Below are positions 26,501 through 35,254 of a DNA stretch of 64,000 nucleotides, piece after piece (position 1 is the stretch's first letter; every line of letters begins with the position of its first letter). The position numbers and the translations under genes were made by a program. Origin of the DNA: Streptomyces sp. NBC_00557 (GTDB lineage: Bacteria; Actinomycetota; Actinomycetes; Streptomycetales; Streptomycetaceae); NCBI RefSeq assembly GCF_036345995.1, contig NZ_CP107797.1, positions 248,001-312,000 on the forward strand, given 5' to 3'. The notes beneath the pieces are model-generated. The model was not told where the DNA came from and searched no databases. It saw only the letters and a program-made list of their open reading frames with translations.

Positions 26501-29500
26501 GGGGCAACTCGTGTACTCCACCGAGCTGTTCGACGAGCCGACCATGCGCCGGCTGTGGGCGCGGTACGTCCGGGTGCTCCGGCAGTTCGCGGCCGCACCG
26601 CACCTGCCGCTGTCCCGGCTGGACCTGCTCTCCGAGGAGGAGCGGCACGACGTCGTCTCCGGGTTCAACCGGACCGAGCGCCCGGTCCCCGACCTCCCCC
26701 TGCACGAGCTCGTCGCCGCACAGGCCCGGCGTACGCCGGACCGCGTGGCCGTCGTCCGCGGGGACACCTCGATCAGCTACGCGGAGCTCGACGCCCGCGC
26801 CGACCGGCTGGCCTGGACGCTGTACGATCACGGGCTGCGGCCCGACTCCGTGGTGGGCGTGTGCCTCGACCGCGGCATCGACTCGGTCGTCGCCCAGCTC
26901 GCCGTCCTCAAGGCCGGCGGCGCCTTCCTCCCGCTGTCCCCGGGCGACCCCGCCGACCGCCTCGCCTACATGATCGGTACGGCGGGCGCCTCGCTGGTCG
27001 TCTCCGCGCCGGACGTCGCCCAGGACTGGGCGGCGCCGACCGGGTGCCGGGTCGTCGACGTGCACACCTCGGGGCAGGAGCGCCCGGGACCGCCGCCCGT
27101 CGCGGTCGGCCCCGACCACTGCGCGTACGTCATCTTCACCTCCGGCTCCACGGGCCGGCCCAAGGGCGTCATGGTGCCGCACCGCGGCATCGTCAACATC
27201 GCGCTGTCCTCGGCACGCACCTGGGGCGTCGAGAGCGGCACCAAGGTCGGCCAGGCGGTCTCGCCCGTCTTCGACGTGTCGGTGCTCGACGTCTACGTCG
27301 CCCTCGTCAGCGGTGCCGAGCTGCACCTGGCGACCGCCGACGACACCTCGGGGCCCGGCCTGGAACGGTTCATCAGGAAGTCCGGCATCGAGATCATCCA
27401 GACCGTGCCCGCCCTGTGGTCCGGCCTCGACCCGGACTCCGGCGTGCGGCTGCGCACCCTGGTCATCGGCGGCGAACAGCTGCCGGCGCAGACCCTGCGC
27501 CGCTGGACGGGCCGGATAGACACCGTCCACCACGTCTACGGACTGACCGAGCTGTCGGTCATCTCGACGCAGGCCACGTACCTCCCCGCGGCACTCGGGG
27601 ACGACGACGGAGCGCTGCCGGTCGGCGGCCCCGTCGACAACACCCGGGTCTACCTCCTCGACGACCGGCTCCAGCCGGTCCCCGTCGGAGCCCGGGGCGA
27701 GATCTGCGTCGGCGGCATCGGCGTGGCCCGCGGGTACGCCGGGCAGCCCGCGCTGACGGCGGAACGGTTCGTGCCCGACCCGTTCGACGGCCGGCCCGGC
27801 GCTCGCCTCTACCGCACGGGTGACTTCGGCCGGTGGACCGCCAGCGGTTCGGTGGAGTTCCTGGGGCGTGCCGACGACCAGGTGAAGATCCGCGGCTTCC
27901 GCGTGGAACTCGGCGAGATCGAGGCCCAGTTGCTGCGGCACCCCGGGATCCGTGAGACCGCGGTGATCGCCCGGGAGGACACCCCGGGCGACCGGCGCCT
28001 GGTCGCCTACGTGGTCCCCGCCGGAGCGAGCGTCGCCGAGCAGGAACTGCGTACCCACGTCCGCGACCGGCTGCCGCACTACATGGTCCCGTCCGCGTTC
28101 GTCACCCTGACGGAGCTGCCGAAGACCACCAGCGGCAAGGCCGACCGGCGCGCCCTGCCCAGGCCCGCGGCGCCGTCCGCCGAAACCCCGGCTCCCGTCG
28201 GGTCGGGGGTGCGGGCGGTGGTGGCCGGCATCTGGGCCGAGGTTTTGGGTGTGGAGTCGGTGGGGGCGCAGGACAACTTCTTTGATCTGGGCGGGCATTC
28301 GTTGCTGGCGGCGCAGGTGGTGTCGCGGCTGCGGGATGAGTTCGGGGTCGAGTTGGAGTTGTCGGCGTTGCTGGAGAGCCCGACGCTCGAGGAGCTGTCC
28401 GACCGCGTCGAGGCTGCCGGCGGCCGGGTGGAGGTTGTTCCGGCCGGGTCGGTGCGGGCGGTGGTGGCCGGCATCTGGGCCGAGGTTTTGGGTGTGGAGT
28501 CGGTGGGGGCGCAGGACAACTTCTTTGATCTGGGCGGGCATTCGTTGCTGGCGGCGCAGGTGGTGTCGCGGCTGCGGGATGAGTTCGGGGTCGAGTTGGA
28601 GTTGTCGGCGCTGCTGGAGAGCCCGACGCTCGAGGAGCTGTCCGACCGCGTCGAGGCGGCCGGCGGCCGGGTGGAGGGCGCCGGCCCGGCACGGGTGTTC
28701 CACGGCGACCTCGTCGGGCGCACCGACCTGCCGATGTCCTTCGGCCAGGAACGGCTGTGGTTCCTCGGCGAACTCGCGCCCGACCAGCCCTTCTACAACG
28801 TCGCCCTCGGCTTCCGGCTGCGCGGCCCCGTGGACGTGGCACGCCTGTCCCGGGCGCTGACCACCGTCGCCGAACGGCACACCGTCCTGCGCACCACGTT
28901 CGGCCGCGTCGGCGGAGTGCCGCGCCAGCTGGTGCGCCCCGCTGCCCCGGTCGACGTCCAGGTGGTCGACGTGGCCGACGCCGACGAGGCCCGGGTGCTC
29001 GGCGAGCGCTTCGGCCGGGACCTGTTCGACCTCACCGCCGACCAGCTCCTGCGCGCCCGCCTGTACCGGGTCGGCGCCGACGACCACGTGCTCGTCATCG
29101 CCTCGCACCACATCGCCGCCGACGGCTGGTCCCTGTCGGTGCTGACCGACGAACTCGAGACTCTGTACGCCGGTGGCGCACCCAGGACCCTGGACGTCCA
29201 GTTCGCCGACGTCGCCGAGTGGCAGCGCCGCAGGCTGCGCGGTCCCGTGCTGGAGGAGCTGACGTCCTACTGGACGAAGCGGCTCGCCGGTCTGGAGCCG
29301 CTGGAGCTGCCCACCGACCGACCGCGGCCCCCCACGCTCAACTACGTCGGCCACCGGCTCGACTTCACCGTGCCGGCCGACCTGATCGCTTCCCTGGAGG
29401 GCGTCGCCAAGCGCGGCTCGGCCACCCTGTTCATGGTGTTCCTCGCGGCTTTCGACGCACTGCTCAGCCGCTGGTCCGGAGCCTCGGACGTGGCCGTGGG

Positions 29501-31436
29501 CGTACCGGTGGCCGGACGGTCGTACCGCGAACTGGAGCACCTGATCGGCTTCTTCGCCAACTGGCTGGTGCTGCGCACCGACTGCGACGGCGATCCGACG
29601 TACCTCGAACTGCTGGCCCGGGTGCGCGAGGGCGTGCACGACGCCCTCAACCACCAGGAACTGCCCTTCGAGAAACTGGTCGAGGAACTGGCCCCGGTGC
29701 GTGACCTGAGCCGCAACCCGCTGGTCCAAGTGCTCTTCCAGGTGGTCCAGCCGACCGACTCCGGCTCGGCCGCCGCCGCCCGGCTCGGCCTGGACGGCCT
29801 CGACGTCGACCCCTTCCACCTGGACCTGGTCACCACCCGCGCCGACCTGGAGCTCCACCTCATCGAGGAGGACGGCGGCGACTGGCACGGGCTGGTCGTC
29901 TACTCCGCCGACCTCTTCGACGCGGTCACGATGCGCCGCCTCTGGGACCGGTACCTGCTGATCCTCCGCCAGATCGCGGCCGACCCCGCGCTGCGCCTGT
30001 CCCGCCTCGACCTGCTGACCGACGAGGAACAGCAGCTGCTCACCGACGCGTTCGGACGCCGGGGCACGGACACGCCCGCGCCGCTCGTGCAGGAACGCGT
30101 CGTCGACCGGGCGCGTTCCGCCCCCGGCGCGCTCGCCCTGGTGGCGGGCGAGGAGAGCCTCACGTACGGCGAACTCCTCGACCGGGCCTCCGGTCTCGCC
30201 GCGGCGCTCGTGGACCACGGCGTTGGCCCGGAAACGGTGGTCGGAGTCTGCGCGGAGCCGTCCGCCGACTCCGTCGTCGGCGGGCTGGCGGTACTCCTGG
30301 CCGGTGGCGCCGTACTGCCGTTGGACCCCGCCGCCTCCACGCAGCGGCGCGAGCGGATCATGCGGGAGGCGGGCGCCGGCGTTCTGCTCACCGAAACCCC
30401 CGCCGACGGGGCCACGCCGTGGACGCAGCTCGGCCTGCGGGCCCACGCCGACGGCACGCGGCCCCAGGTGACCGTGTCCGCAGAGAGCACCGCGTTCGTC
30501 GCCGTGGCACGCGGCGGCACCCGGATGCCGCTGTCGCACCACGCCCTCGCCGCCCGGATCGCCGGATGCATCGACGCCCACTCCCTGACACCCGAGGACC
30601 GCCTGGGACTGCTGCCGGAGGAGGCGCAAGCCGACTCGGGCGCCCGGCTGTGGGCCGCCCTCGCCGCCGGCGCCACCGTGGTGATCGGCCCGGACCAGAC
30701 GGCCCGCACCGCACAGGGCAGCGCCGCCTGGCCGGCCGGCCACGACGTCACGGTGGCCGTCCTGGACCCGGCGTCGGCCAGGGACCTGTCGTACGGCTCG
30801 CGCCCGCAGGACACGACGCCGCGGCTGGTGATCACCCGGGGCGGCCGGCCGGAGCCCGGGGCCACCGCCCCGCCCTTCGACGTGGCCGACGAGTACCGGC
30901 CCGACGAGAGCGGACCGGTCTGCGTCAACGGCAGGCTCGTCGGCGACCTGCGGGTCCACGTGCTCGACGAGGAACTGAGGCCCGTACCGATCGGCACCAC
31001 CGGTCAGGTGTACGTCGCCGGCCCCGGTCTCGCCCACGGCTACGCGGGCCGGGCGTCGAGGACCGCGGCGGCGTTCGTGCCCGACCCGTTCTCCGGCGTT
31101 CCCGGCTCCCGGATGCTGGCCACCGGCGACCGCGGCCGCTGGAACAACGACGGCACCCTGGCCGTCCTCCCCGCCACTCCCGCCGCCCCCCGGGCCACTA
31201 CGGCCCGCAACCGGATGCAGGAGGCCGTGGCCGAGGTCTGGGCCGAGGTCCTCGGCCGCGGCTCGGTCGGAATCTACGACGACTTCTACGCCCTCGGCGG
31301 TGACGAGGAGCGGGCGGCCGCCATCTCCAGCCGGCTCACCGCCCGGCTCGGACTCCCCATCGACCCACGCATGGTTCTGGAACGCCGGACCATCGCCGAG
31401 TTCACGGCCGACGCGCGCGTCAGGGCCGGGGCCTGA
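23520..31436 (+). CDS. Non-ribosomal peptide synthetase, A-T-C-A-T-T-C-A*-T*
   Basis: 2638 residues. Order: A1 (about 1-500, YTSGSTGTPKG, YGPTEA, GKVDR Lys), T1 (carrier Ser 542 in LGGHS), C1 (600-1040, HHILADG at 737), A2 (1050-1545, FTSGSTGRPKG, YGLTEL). Then come two nearly identical carriers T2a (Ser 1594) and T2b (Ser 1675), C2 (1735-2175, HHIAADG at 1863), a relic A3* (2185-2555) and T3* (2560-2630). A3* lacks the ATP-binding TSGSTG loop, the substrate pocket and the catalytic Lys. T3* reads LGGDE where LGGHS is needed, Glu 2596 replacing the carrier Ser, so the last module is dead. Codes by eye: A1 DAFAIGAVIK-like, A2 DVLQVGVVIK-like; neither is firmly assignable. There is no start C and no thioesterase domain. 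Confidence 0.95.
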   Translation: MPDRSLLHELVSDQARISPESVAVVCGTEQISYGELDGRASRLARFLRERGAGPETVVGLCLERGIDQVVALLAVMKAGGAYLPLDPADPPDRVAFMLADAGAPLVLSRSGITSPWPDGPWTVVDVDDTADEVARYSASPLDTRGDADNAIYVIYTSGSTGTPKGVVVPHRAVVNLARAQRTLYRHGPGERVLQLAPVRFDASVFDFCLALCNGGTLVLLPPDTVGSGGDLLHVLEKYEVTTAAVLSAALQSMPRAELPRLRQLISGGEAVPPEVADHWARGRVFVSAYGPTEATVICTSGEVSPPVRDYPSIGVALPGTTVHVLDADMRPVAAGRRGEIYVGGAGVARGYVGRPAQTADRFVPDPFSGEPGARLYRTGDYGSRSEDGTVTFLGRVDDQVKIRGFRVELGEVEAHVLAHPDVREAAVTAREDTPGDKRLVAYVVAADGALPQARLRSDLRDRLPDYMVPSAVVVLPELPKTASGKVDRQALPRPSGSRAEDAVAPVAARTPVQETIAAIWAEVLGVEQVGLDDDFYDLGGHSLLAAQVMARVREAFGVDLQISALLDGPDVDRLAARVESARADGTDGSGPGETDGPVRFYDGDLAHERELPLSFDQERLWYLSELAAGQPFYNVALAFRLRGQLDLPRLTGALDTLAERHAVLRTSFGRVDGVPRQVVQPAAPVSLETVDVPDLDAARETTRTWLLRPFDLEAGPPVRYGLLRLAGGEHVLLFVVHHILADGWSMSLLCEELSALYAGAELAPLDLQFADYARWQRERLESGALDGQRAYWKERLAGLVPLEVPTDHPRPAALSYAGNRLTFQLPDDLVEELETVAKRASATLFMVLLAAFDALLSHWSGQPDIAVGVPVAGRSHRRLESLMGFLVNTVVLRTSCAGDPTLAELLERVRGDAHAAFDHQELPFEKLVEDLAPVRDLSRNPLVQVLFHVAGAREAGAGGLDLPGIEAESFEVDVLTTRLDLEMQVAQDASGTWSGQLVYSTELFDEPTMRRLWARYVRVLRQFAAAPHLPLSRLDLLSEEERHDVVSGFNRTERPVPDLPLHELVAAQARRTPDRVAVVRGDTSISYAELDARADRLAWTLYDHGLRPDSVVGVCLDRGIDSVVAQLAVLKAGGAFLPLSPGDPADRLAYMIGTAGASLVVSAPDVAQDWAAPTGCRVVDVHTSGQERPGPPPVAVGPDHCAYVIFTSGSTGRPKGVMVPHRGIVNIALSSARTWGVESGTKVGQAVSPVFDVSVLDVYVALVSGAELHLATADDTSGPGLERFIRKSGIEIIQTVPALWSGLDPDSGVRLRTLVIGGEQLPAQTLRRWTGRIDTVHHVYGLTELSVISTQATYLPAALGDDDGALPVGGPVDNTRVYLLDDRLQPVPVGARGEICVGGIGVARGYAGQPALTAERFVPDPFDGRPGARLYRTGDFGRWTASGSVEFLGRADDQVKIRGFRVELGEIEAQLLRHPGIRETAVIAREDTPGDRRLVAYVVPAGASVAEQELRTHVRDRLPHYMVPSAFVTLTELPKTTSGKADRRALPRPAAPSAETPAPVGSGVRAVVAGIWAEVLGVESVGAQDNFFDLGGHSLLAAQVVSRLRDEFGVELELSALLESPTLEELSDRVEAAGGRVEVVPAGSVRAVVAGIWAEVLGVESVGAQDNFFDLGGHSLLAAQVVSRLRDEFGVELELSALLESPTLEELSDRVEAAGGRVEGAGPARVFHGDLVGRTDLPMSFGQERLWFLGELAPDQPFYNVALGFRLRGPVDVARLSRALTTVAERHTVLRTTFGRVGGVPRQLVRPAAPVDVQVVDVADADEARVLGERFGRDLFDLTADQLLRARLYRVGADDHVLVIASHHIAADGWSLSVLTDELETLYAGGAPRTLDVQFADVAEWQRRRLRGPVLEELTSYWTKRLAGLEPLELPTDRPRPPTLNYVGHRLDFTVPADLIASLEGVAKRGSATLFMVFLAAFDALLSRWSGASDVAVGVPVAGRSYRELEHLIGFFANWLVLRTDCDGDPTYLELLARVREGVHDALNHQELPFEKLVEELAPVRDLSRNPLVQVLFQVVQPTDSGSAAAARLGLDGLDVDPFHLDLVTTRADLELHLIEEDGGDWHGLVVYSADLFDAVTMRRLWDRYLLILRQIAADPALRLSRLDLLTDEEQQLLTDAFGRRGTDTPAPLVQERVVDRARSAPGALALVAGEESLTYGELLDRASGLAAALVDHGVGPETVVGVCAEPSADSVVGGLAVLLAGGAVLPLDPAASTQRRERIMREAGAGVLLTETPADGATPWTQLGLRAHADGTRPQVTVSAESTAFVAVARGGTRMPLSHHALAARIAGCIDAHSLTPEDRLGLLPEEAQADSGARLWAALAAGATVVIGPDQTARTAQGSAAWPAGHDVTVAVLDPASARDLSYGSRPQDTTPRLVITRGGRPEPGATAPPFDVADEYRPDESGPVCVNGRLVGDLRVHVLDEELRPVPIGTTGQVYVAGPGLAHGYAGRASRTAAAFVPDPFSGVPGSRMLATGDRGRWNNDGTLAVLPATPAAPRATTARNRMQEAVAEVWAEVLGRGSVGIYDDFYALGGDEERAAAISSRLTARLGLPIDPRMVLERRTIAEFTADARVRAGA
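28209..28676 (+). repeat. Tandem duplication of a carrier-protein segment
   Basis: Two 225-base copies (28209-28433 and 28452-28676, offset 243) differ by only two silent substitutions. The block uses TTT, GTT and TTG codons that are rare in the flanking modules, so it looks imported and then duplicated recently, or is kept uniform by gene conversion. Confidence 0.93.
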
Positions 31437-31468
31437 AACGCCGCCGCGCCCCAGGAAGGAAGAACACC

Positions 31469-32773
31469 GTGCCGAAATTCGAGATCGACGAGATATCCGC
31501 AACCGACGTCGACGGCTTCTGGGAACGCTACGTACTGCCGCGCAGGCCCGTCGTCATCCGCGGGATCTACGCCGACCAGCCCATCGCGGAGGCGGCCACG
31601 CTCGATGGGGCGCGCCGACTGCTCGGCTCCATGCCGGTCCTGGTCCAGGACGAGTACACCCGCCAGATCGACTACACCCGCAAGGAGGCGACTGAGGCAC
31701 AGCAGAAGGCCCCCGATCCGGTCCTCAGCACGCTCGCCGAGTACCTGGACGGATACGGCTCCCAGGAGAAGAGCCGCAAGGTGGTCACGGAGTGGGACCT
31801 GCCCACCGACCTCCTGCAGAGCTTCACCCTGCCCGAGTTCTGCCGGCCCACGACCCCGCACCACAGCCTGTACCTGCACTCCTTCATCGCCGGTCCGCAC
31901 AACTGGGCCCACCTGCACTTCGACATGGACCAGCGGCACGTGCTGCTCGCCCAGGTCTTCGGCAGCAAGGGCGTGGCGCTGTTCCCGCCCTCGTCGTCCC
32001 CCTGGCTGCACCCCTTCGGGAACTTCGGGTCGATCTCCCTGCAGGTGATGGACCCGGAGGAGCGGCAGAACTTCATCGAGCTCGCCGGCGGCGCCTACGC
32101 GGTCATCCATCCGACCGACGCGATCTACATTCCCCCGCTGCTGTGGCACTACCTCGACTACCTGGACCTCGGCGCCTCCTTCAACGTGCGCTTCGGCCGC
32201 AACCCCTACAGCAAGTTCCTGTCGGTGGAGAACTTCCTCGCCGACCAGTACCTGCAGGCGGTGGCGGAGCCGTTCGCGGGCATCGCGCCGGAGGCGGAGC
32301 CGGACGCGGCGCAGCGCGAGGTCCTCGAGGAGGTCATCGAGGCGTTCAACCGGGACTACGACTCGCGGCACGACAAGTACCGCGCGATGCGCCAGGTCTT
32401 CCGCGACCTGCACGGCAGGCAGGGCCTGACGCCCGAGCTGCCCCTGTTCCTGTTCTCGCTCGACGACGAGACCGACTACTACGACCAGATGCGGCTCAAC
32501 AACAACTTCCTCTACCGGCCCGGCGTGCGCACCTCGATGGAGGCCATCACGACGCCGGAGCCCCCGGCGACGCCTGCGCAGCTGGCCTCGCTGGACAAGG
32601 CCGTCGCCGCCAAGGGATACCCGGGCCCGCTGCTCGACAAGGTGCTGTTCAACAAGTTCGGCCGGACCTCGCTCTCCGACCTCAACCGCGAGGAGGCGTC
32701 CCGCCTGCTCGCCTTCCTGCGCTCGCCGTCCGGCGCCGTCCCGGCGGTGGCCATGACCACCCAAGGAGCATGA
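31469..32773 (+). CDS. JmjC/cupin-like Fe(II)/2OG oxygenase
   Basis: About 434 residues, with a GTG start eight bases after AGGAAGGA. The N-terminus (RYVLPRRPVVIRGIYADQP) is the usual opening of cupin-like JmjC hydroxylases. The metal facial triad fits HFD at residues 150-152 (AHLHFDMDQRH) and His 227 (IPPLLWHYLDYLD). A 150-residue helical C-terminal domain follows. Bacterial relatives hydroxylate amino-acid side chains, free or carrier-bound. Its place directly after the NRPS and before a carrier protein suggests beta- or ring-hydroxylation of a building block or the acyl chain. Confidence 0.82.
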   Translation: MPKFEIDEISATDVDGFWERYVLPRRPVVIRGIYADQPIAEAATLDGARRLLGSMPVLVQDEYTRQIDYTRKEATEAQQKAPDPVLSTLAEYLDGYGSQEKSRKVVTEWDLPTDLLQSFTLPEFCRPTTPHHSLYLHSFIAGPHNWAHLHFDMDQRHVLLAQVFGSKGVALFPPSSSPWLHPFGNFGSISLQVMDPEERQNFIELAGGAYAVIHPTDAIYIPPLLWHYLDYLDLGASFNVRFGRNPYSKFLSVENFLADQYLQAVAEPFAGIAPEAEPDAAQREVLEEVIEAFNRDYDSRHDKYRAMRQVFRDLHGRQGLTPELPLFLFSLDDETDYYDQMRLNNNFLYRPGVRTSMEAITTPEPPATPAQLASLDKAVAAKGYPGPLLDKVLFNKFGRTSLSDLNREEASRLLAFLRSPSGAVPAVAMTTQGA

Positions 32774-33120
32774 TGCCTTCCATCGGTACCGACGCACTGC
32801 GCGCCAGCGTCCGCGAGGTCGTGCTCCGGCTCGCCCCCGACCGGCCGGCGCAGGCGACCGCCGAGCTGCTGCTGCGGGAGGACCTCGGCTACGACTCGCT
32901 GGCCCTGGCCGAACTGGCCTTCGCCCTGGAGGAGATCTTCCAGCTGCCGCCGCTGCCCGGCGAGGAGACGGCCGACGTCAACAGCGTGGCCGACCTCGAA
33001 GCCCTCGTCACCGGCCTGGCCGAGCGCGGCGGCACGACCTTCGACGAGGAGCGCGTGCGCAAGGAGCTGGCCCGCCTCACCCCGCAGGGCGCACAGGCGG
33101 GGGAGCAGGACGTCACGTGA
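32773..33120 (+). CDS. Free acyl carrier protein
   Basis: About 115 residues. The 4'-phosphopantetheine site is the Ser in EDLGYDSLALAELAFAL, followed by the acidic recognition helix and a longer charged tail. It starts on the base that ends the previous stop (TGATG, with AAGGAG upstream; ATG at 32770 is an alternative) and overlaps the ABC gene by four bases. With a fatty acyl-AMP ligase in the same operon, it most likely carries the activated fatty acid. Confidence 0.88.
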   Translation: MPSIGTDALRASVREVVLRLAPDRPAQATAELLLREDLGYDSLALAELAFALEEIFQLPPLPGEETADVNSVADLEALVTGLAERGGTTFDEERVRKELARLTPQGAQAGEQDVT

Positions 33121-35252
33121 AGAGCACCCATCGGCACAACCGACGGGATCTGATCGGGCTGGCCTGGCAGTCGGGCCGGGGGAGCACGGCCCTGCTGTTC
33201 CTCACCATCGTGATCGGCGGCGTCGGACCCGCCGTCTTCATGCTGCTGGTCGGCGTCGCGGTCGGCCGGCTGCCGGAGGCGGCACGGCTCGGCTTCGACG
33301 ACGGGGCCGGCCGGGTCGCCGGCCTCGTCGCCGCCGCCGGTGCGGTCTTCCTGGTCACCCAGGTGGCCGGCAAGATCCGGTTCGCGGTCGGTGAGATCCT
33401 GGGGCAGCGGATCGAGATCACGCTGCGGGAGCGGGCCATGCGTGCCTGCTCCATCGACGACGGCCTCGACCACCTCCAGGACGACCGGACCCGTGACGAC
33501 CTGGCGATCCTGTCGGGGGCGGCCGGCGGGCTGCCGCTGGAGCGCGCGGTGGCGGGCCTCGCCGAGGTCACCTCCGCCCTGGTCGGCGCCGTCGGCCCGC
33601 TCCTGCTGCTGATGTTCTTCCACGTCTGGGCTGGCGCCGCGGTGGCGCTGGCCTGGTTCGCGGTACGGATCGTCGCGGGGCGCGAGAACGGCAAGCGGCT
33701 GGAACTCCTCTTCGGCCAGGCCCACGTCATGCGCCGCGCCGAGTACTTCCGCAAGCTCGCCGTGCAGGGCGCGGCGGCCAAGGAGATCCGGGTCTTCGGG
33801 CTCCGGGACTGGGTGCTGGCCCGTCTGGACCAGGAATGGCTGGCCGCCATCCGGCCCACCTGGCGGCGGCGCCGGCCGAGCGACGCCAAGATCCTGCTGC
33901 TCTCCTGCGTCCTCGTCGCGGTCTACGGCCTGGTCTTCTGGCGGCTGGTCGACGACGGGGTGAACGGCGGCCTGGAGACCGGGGCGTTCGCCGTCTTCCT
34001 GCAGGCGCTCATCGGTGCCTCCGCGGTATCCGGCGGTACGGCGGCGTTCGGACTGGACGTCGCCCTGGCCCCCGTGTCCGCGGTGCGCCGACTGGAGGAG
34101 CGCAAGGCCGCCGCCTCTCGTGGCGCGGCGGCCCGCACGGCGAAGGACCTGACGGTACGGCGCCTGGAACTGCGGGACGTGACGTTCGCGTACGACAGCA
34201 ACGGCGACCCCGCGGCCGACGCCACGACCGACGGCACGGACGCCGCGGCGAACGCCGCGACGGAGCGCGGCGAGGCACACGGCGAGGACCGCGGTGAGCC
34301 GTACGGTGAGACGCGCGGCGAGAGCCGCAGCGAGTTGCGCGGCGAGACACGCGTTGCGCCGGACGGTGAGACGCGCGGCGAGAGCCGCGACGAGCTGCCC
34401 GGCAAGACACGCGGTGGGGGCGGCGTTGTCCTGCACGGCGAGACGCGCGACGAGTCACACGGTGAGCCGCACGACAAACCGCACGACAAGACCTCCGCCA
34501 AGCCGCGCAGCGCCCCGAGGCCCGTCCTCGACGGCGTGTCCTTCAGCGTCGCCGCCGGCGAATCCGTCGCCCTGGTCGGCGAGAACGGCGCGGGCAAGAC
34601 CACGCTGCTCAAGCTGCTCGCGGGGCTGCTGGATCCCGCCTCGGGCCGGATCGAGGCCGACGGAGTCGCACTGCACGACCTGGGCAGGGCCGACTGGCGG
34701 CGGCACCTTGCCATGGTCTTCCAGGACTTCGCCCGCCTTCCGCTCACCGTCGCCGAGAACGTCCACGTACTGCGCGCGGACTCCGGCGACGAGCAGACCC
34801 GCAAAACGGTGCTGGACTGCCTCGAACGCGTCGGCCTGGGGGAACGGGTGGCGCGGCTGCCCCACGGCATCGACACCGTCCTCGGCGCCCGGCTGCCGGG
34901 CGGCGTCGACTTCTCCGGCGGCGAGTGGCAACGCCTGGCCCTGGCCCGCGCGTTCTTCACCCTCCACCAGGGGGCCCGCGTCCTGCTGGTGGACGAACCC
35001 ACCGCGAGCATCGACCCGTCCGCGGAGACCGGGTTCTTCGACCGGCTCCTCGACGAGACCGAAGGAATGATCCGCATCGTGGTCTCGCACCGCTTCAACA
35101 CCGTGCGCCGGGTCGACCGGATCGTCGTCCTGGACCGCGGGCGGGTCGTCGAGTCCGGCTCACACGACGACCTCATGCGCCAGGACGGCCTGTACCGGCG
35201 GATGTTCCTCGCCCAGGCCGCGCCGTTCACCGAGCAGGGGGGAGTGCGTTGA
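33117..35252 (+). CDS. ABC exporter half (TMD-NBD) with a repeat insertion
   Basis: 711 residues from a GTG overlapping the carrier-protein stop. Transmembrane helices occupy about 20-330. The nucleotide-binding domain begins with VRRLELRDVTFAYDSNG (A-loop Tyr), is interrupted by about 105 hydrophilic residues (363-467) built from GETRGES-like repeats, then resumes. Motifs are Walker A GENGAGKTT (488), signature FSGGEWQR, Walker B VLLVDEPTAS and switch VVSHRF, all intact. It probably works with the next ABC protein to export a peptide or its precursor. The insertion between the first NBD strands is very unusual and lies on the cytoplasmic side. Confidence 0.9.
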   Translation: MKSTHRHNRRDLIGLAWQSGRGSTALLFLTIVIGGVGPAVFMLLVGVAVGRLPEAARLGFDDGAGRVAGLVAAAGAVFLVTQVAGKIRFAVGEILGQRIEITLRERAMRACSIDDGLDHLQDDRTRDDLAILSGAAGGLPLERAVAGLAEVTSALVGAVGPLLLLMFFHVWAGAAVALAWFAVRIVAGRENGKRLELLFGQAHVMRRAEYFRKLAVQGAAAKEIRVFGLRDWVLARLDQEWLAAIRPTWRRRRPSDAKILLLSCVLVAVYGLVFWRLVDDGVNGGLETGAFAVFLQALIGASAVSGGTAAFGLDVALAPVSAVRRLEERKAAASRGAAARTAKDLTVRRLELRDVTFAYDSNGDPAADATTDGTDAAANAATERGEAHGEDRGEPYGETRGESRSELRGETRVAPDGETRGESRDELPGKTRGGGGVVLHGETRDESHGEPHDKPHDKTSAKPRSAPRPVLDGVSFSVAAGESVALVGENGAGKTTLLKLLAGLLDPASGRIEADGVALHDLGRADWRRHLAMVFQDFARLPLTVAENVHVLRADSGDEQTRKTVLDCLERVGLGERVARLPHGIDTVLGARLPGGVDFSGGEWQRLALARAFFTLHQGARVLLVDEPTASIDPSAETGFFDRLLDETEGMIRIVVSHRFNTVRRVDRIVVLDRGRVVESGSHDDLMRQDGLYRRMFLAQAAPFTEQGGVR
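34204..34519 (+). repeat. Degenerate tandem repeat encoding GETRGES-type sequence
   Basis: The 24-base unit GGTGAGACGCGCGGCGAGAG(CCGC) occurs at 34307 and again 60 bases later. Diverged versions run through 34500. It encodes an Arg/Glu/Asp/Gly-rich disordered segment inside the ABC nucleotide-binding domain. Confidence 0.8.
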
Positions 35253-35254
35253 GC

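Noticed and set aside
23934..31502. Minus-strand open frame of 2522 codons opposite the NRPS
   Set aside because: It is the antisense shadow of the NRPS, caused by G/C third-position bias; composition is Gly/Arg/Val/Asp-rich with no motifs.
31469..32773. Reading the JmjC/cupin-like gene as an NRPS tailoring epimerase
   Set aside because: HxD...H metal triad and N-terminal motif fit an oxygenase; no epimerase or condensation motifs.
34204..34519. Possible CRISPR-like or intergenic repeat
   Set aside because: The repeats are imperfect, lack spacers and lie in an open coding frame of the ABC protein.
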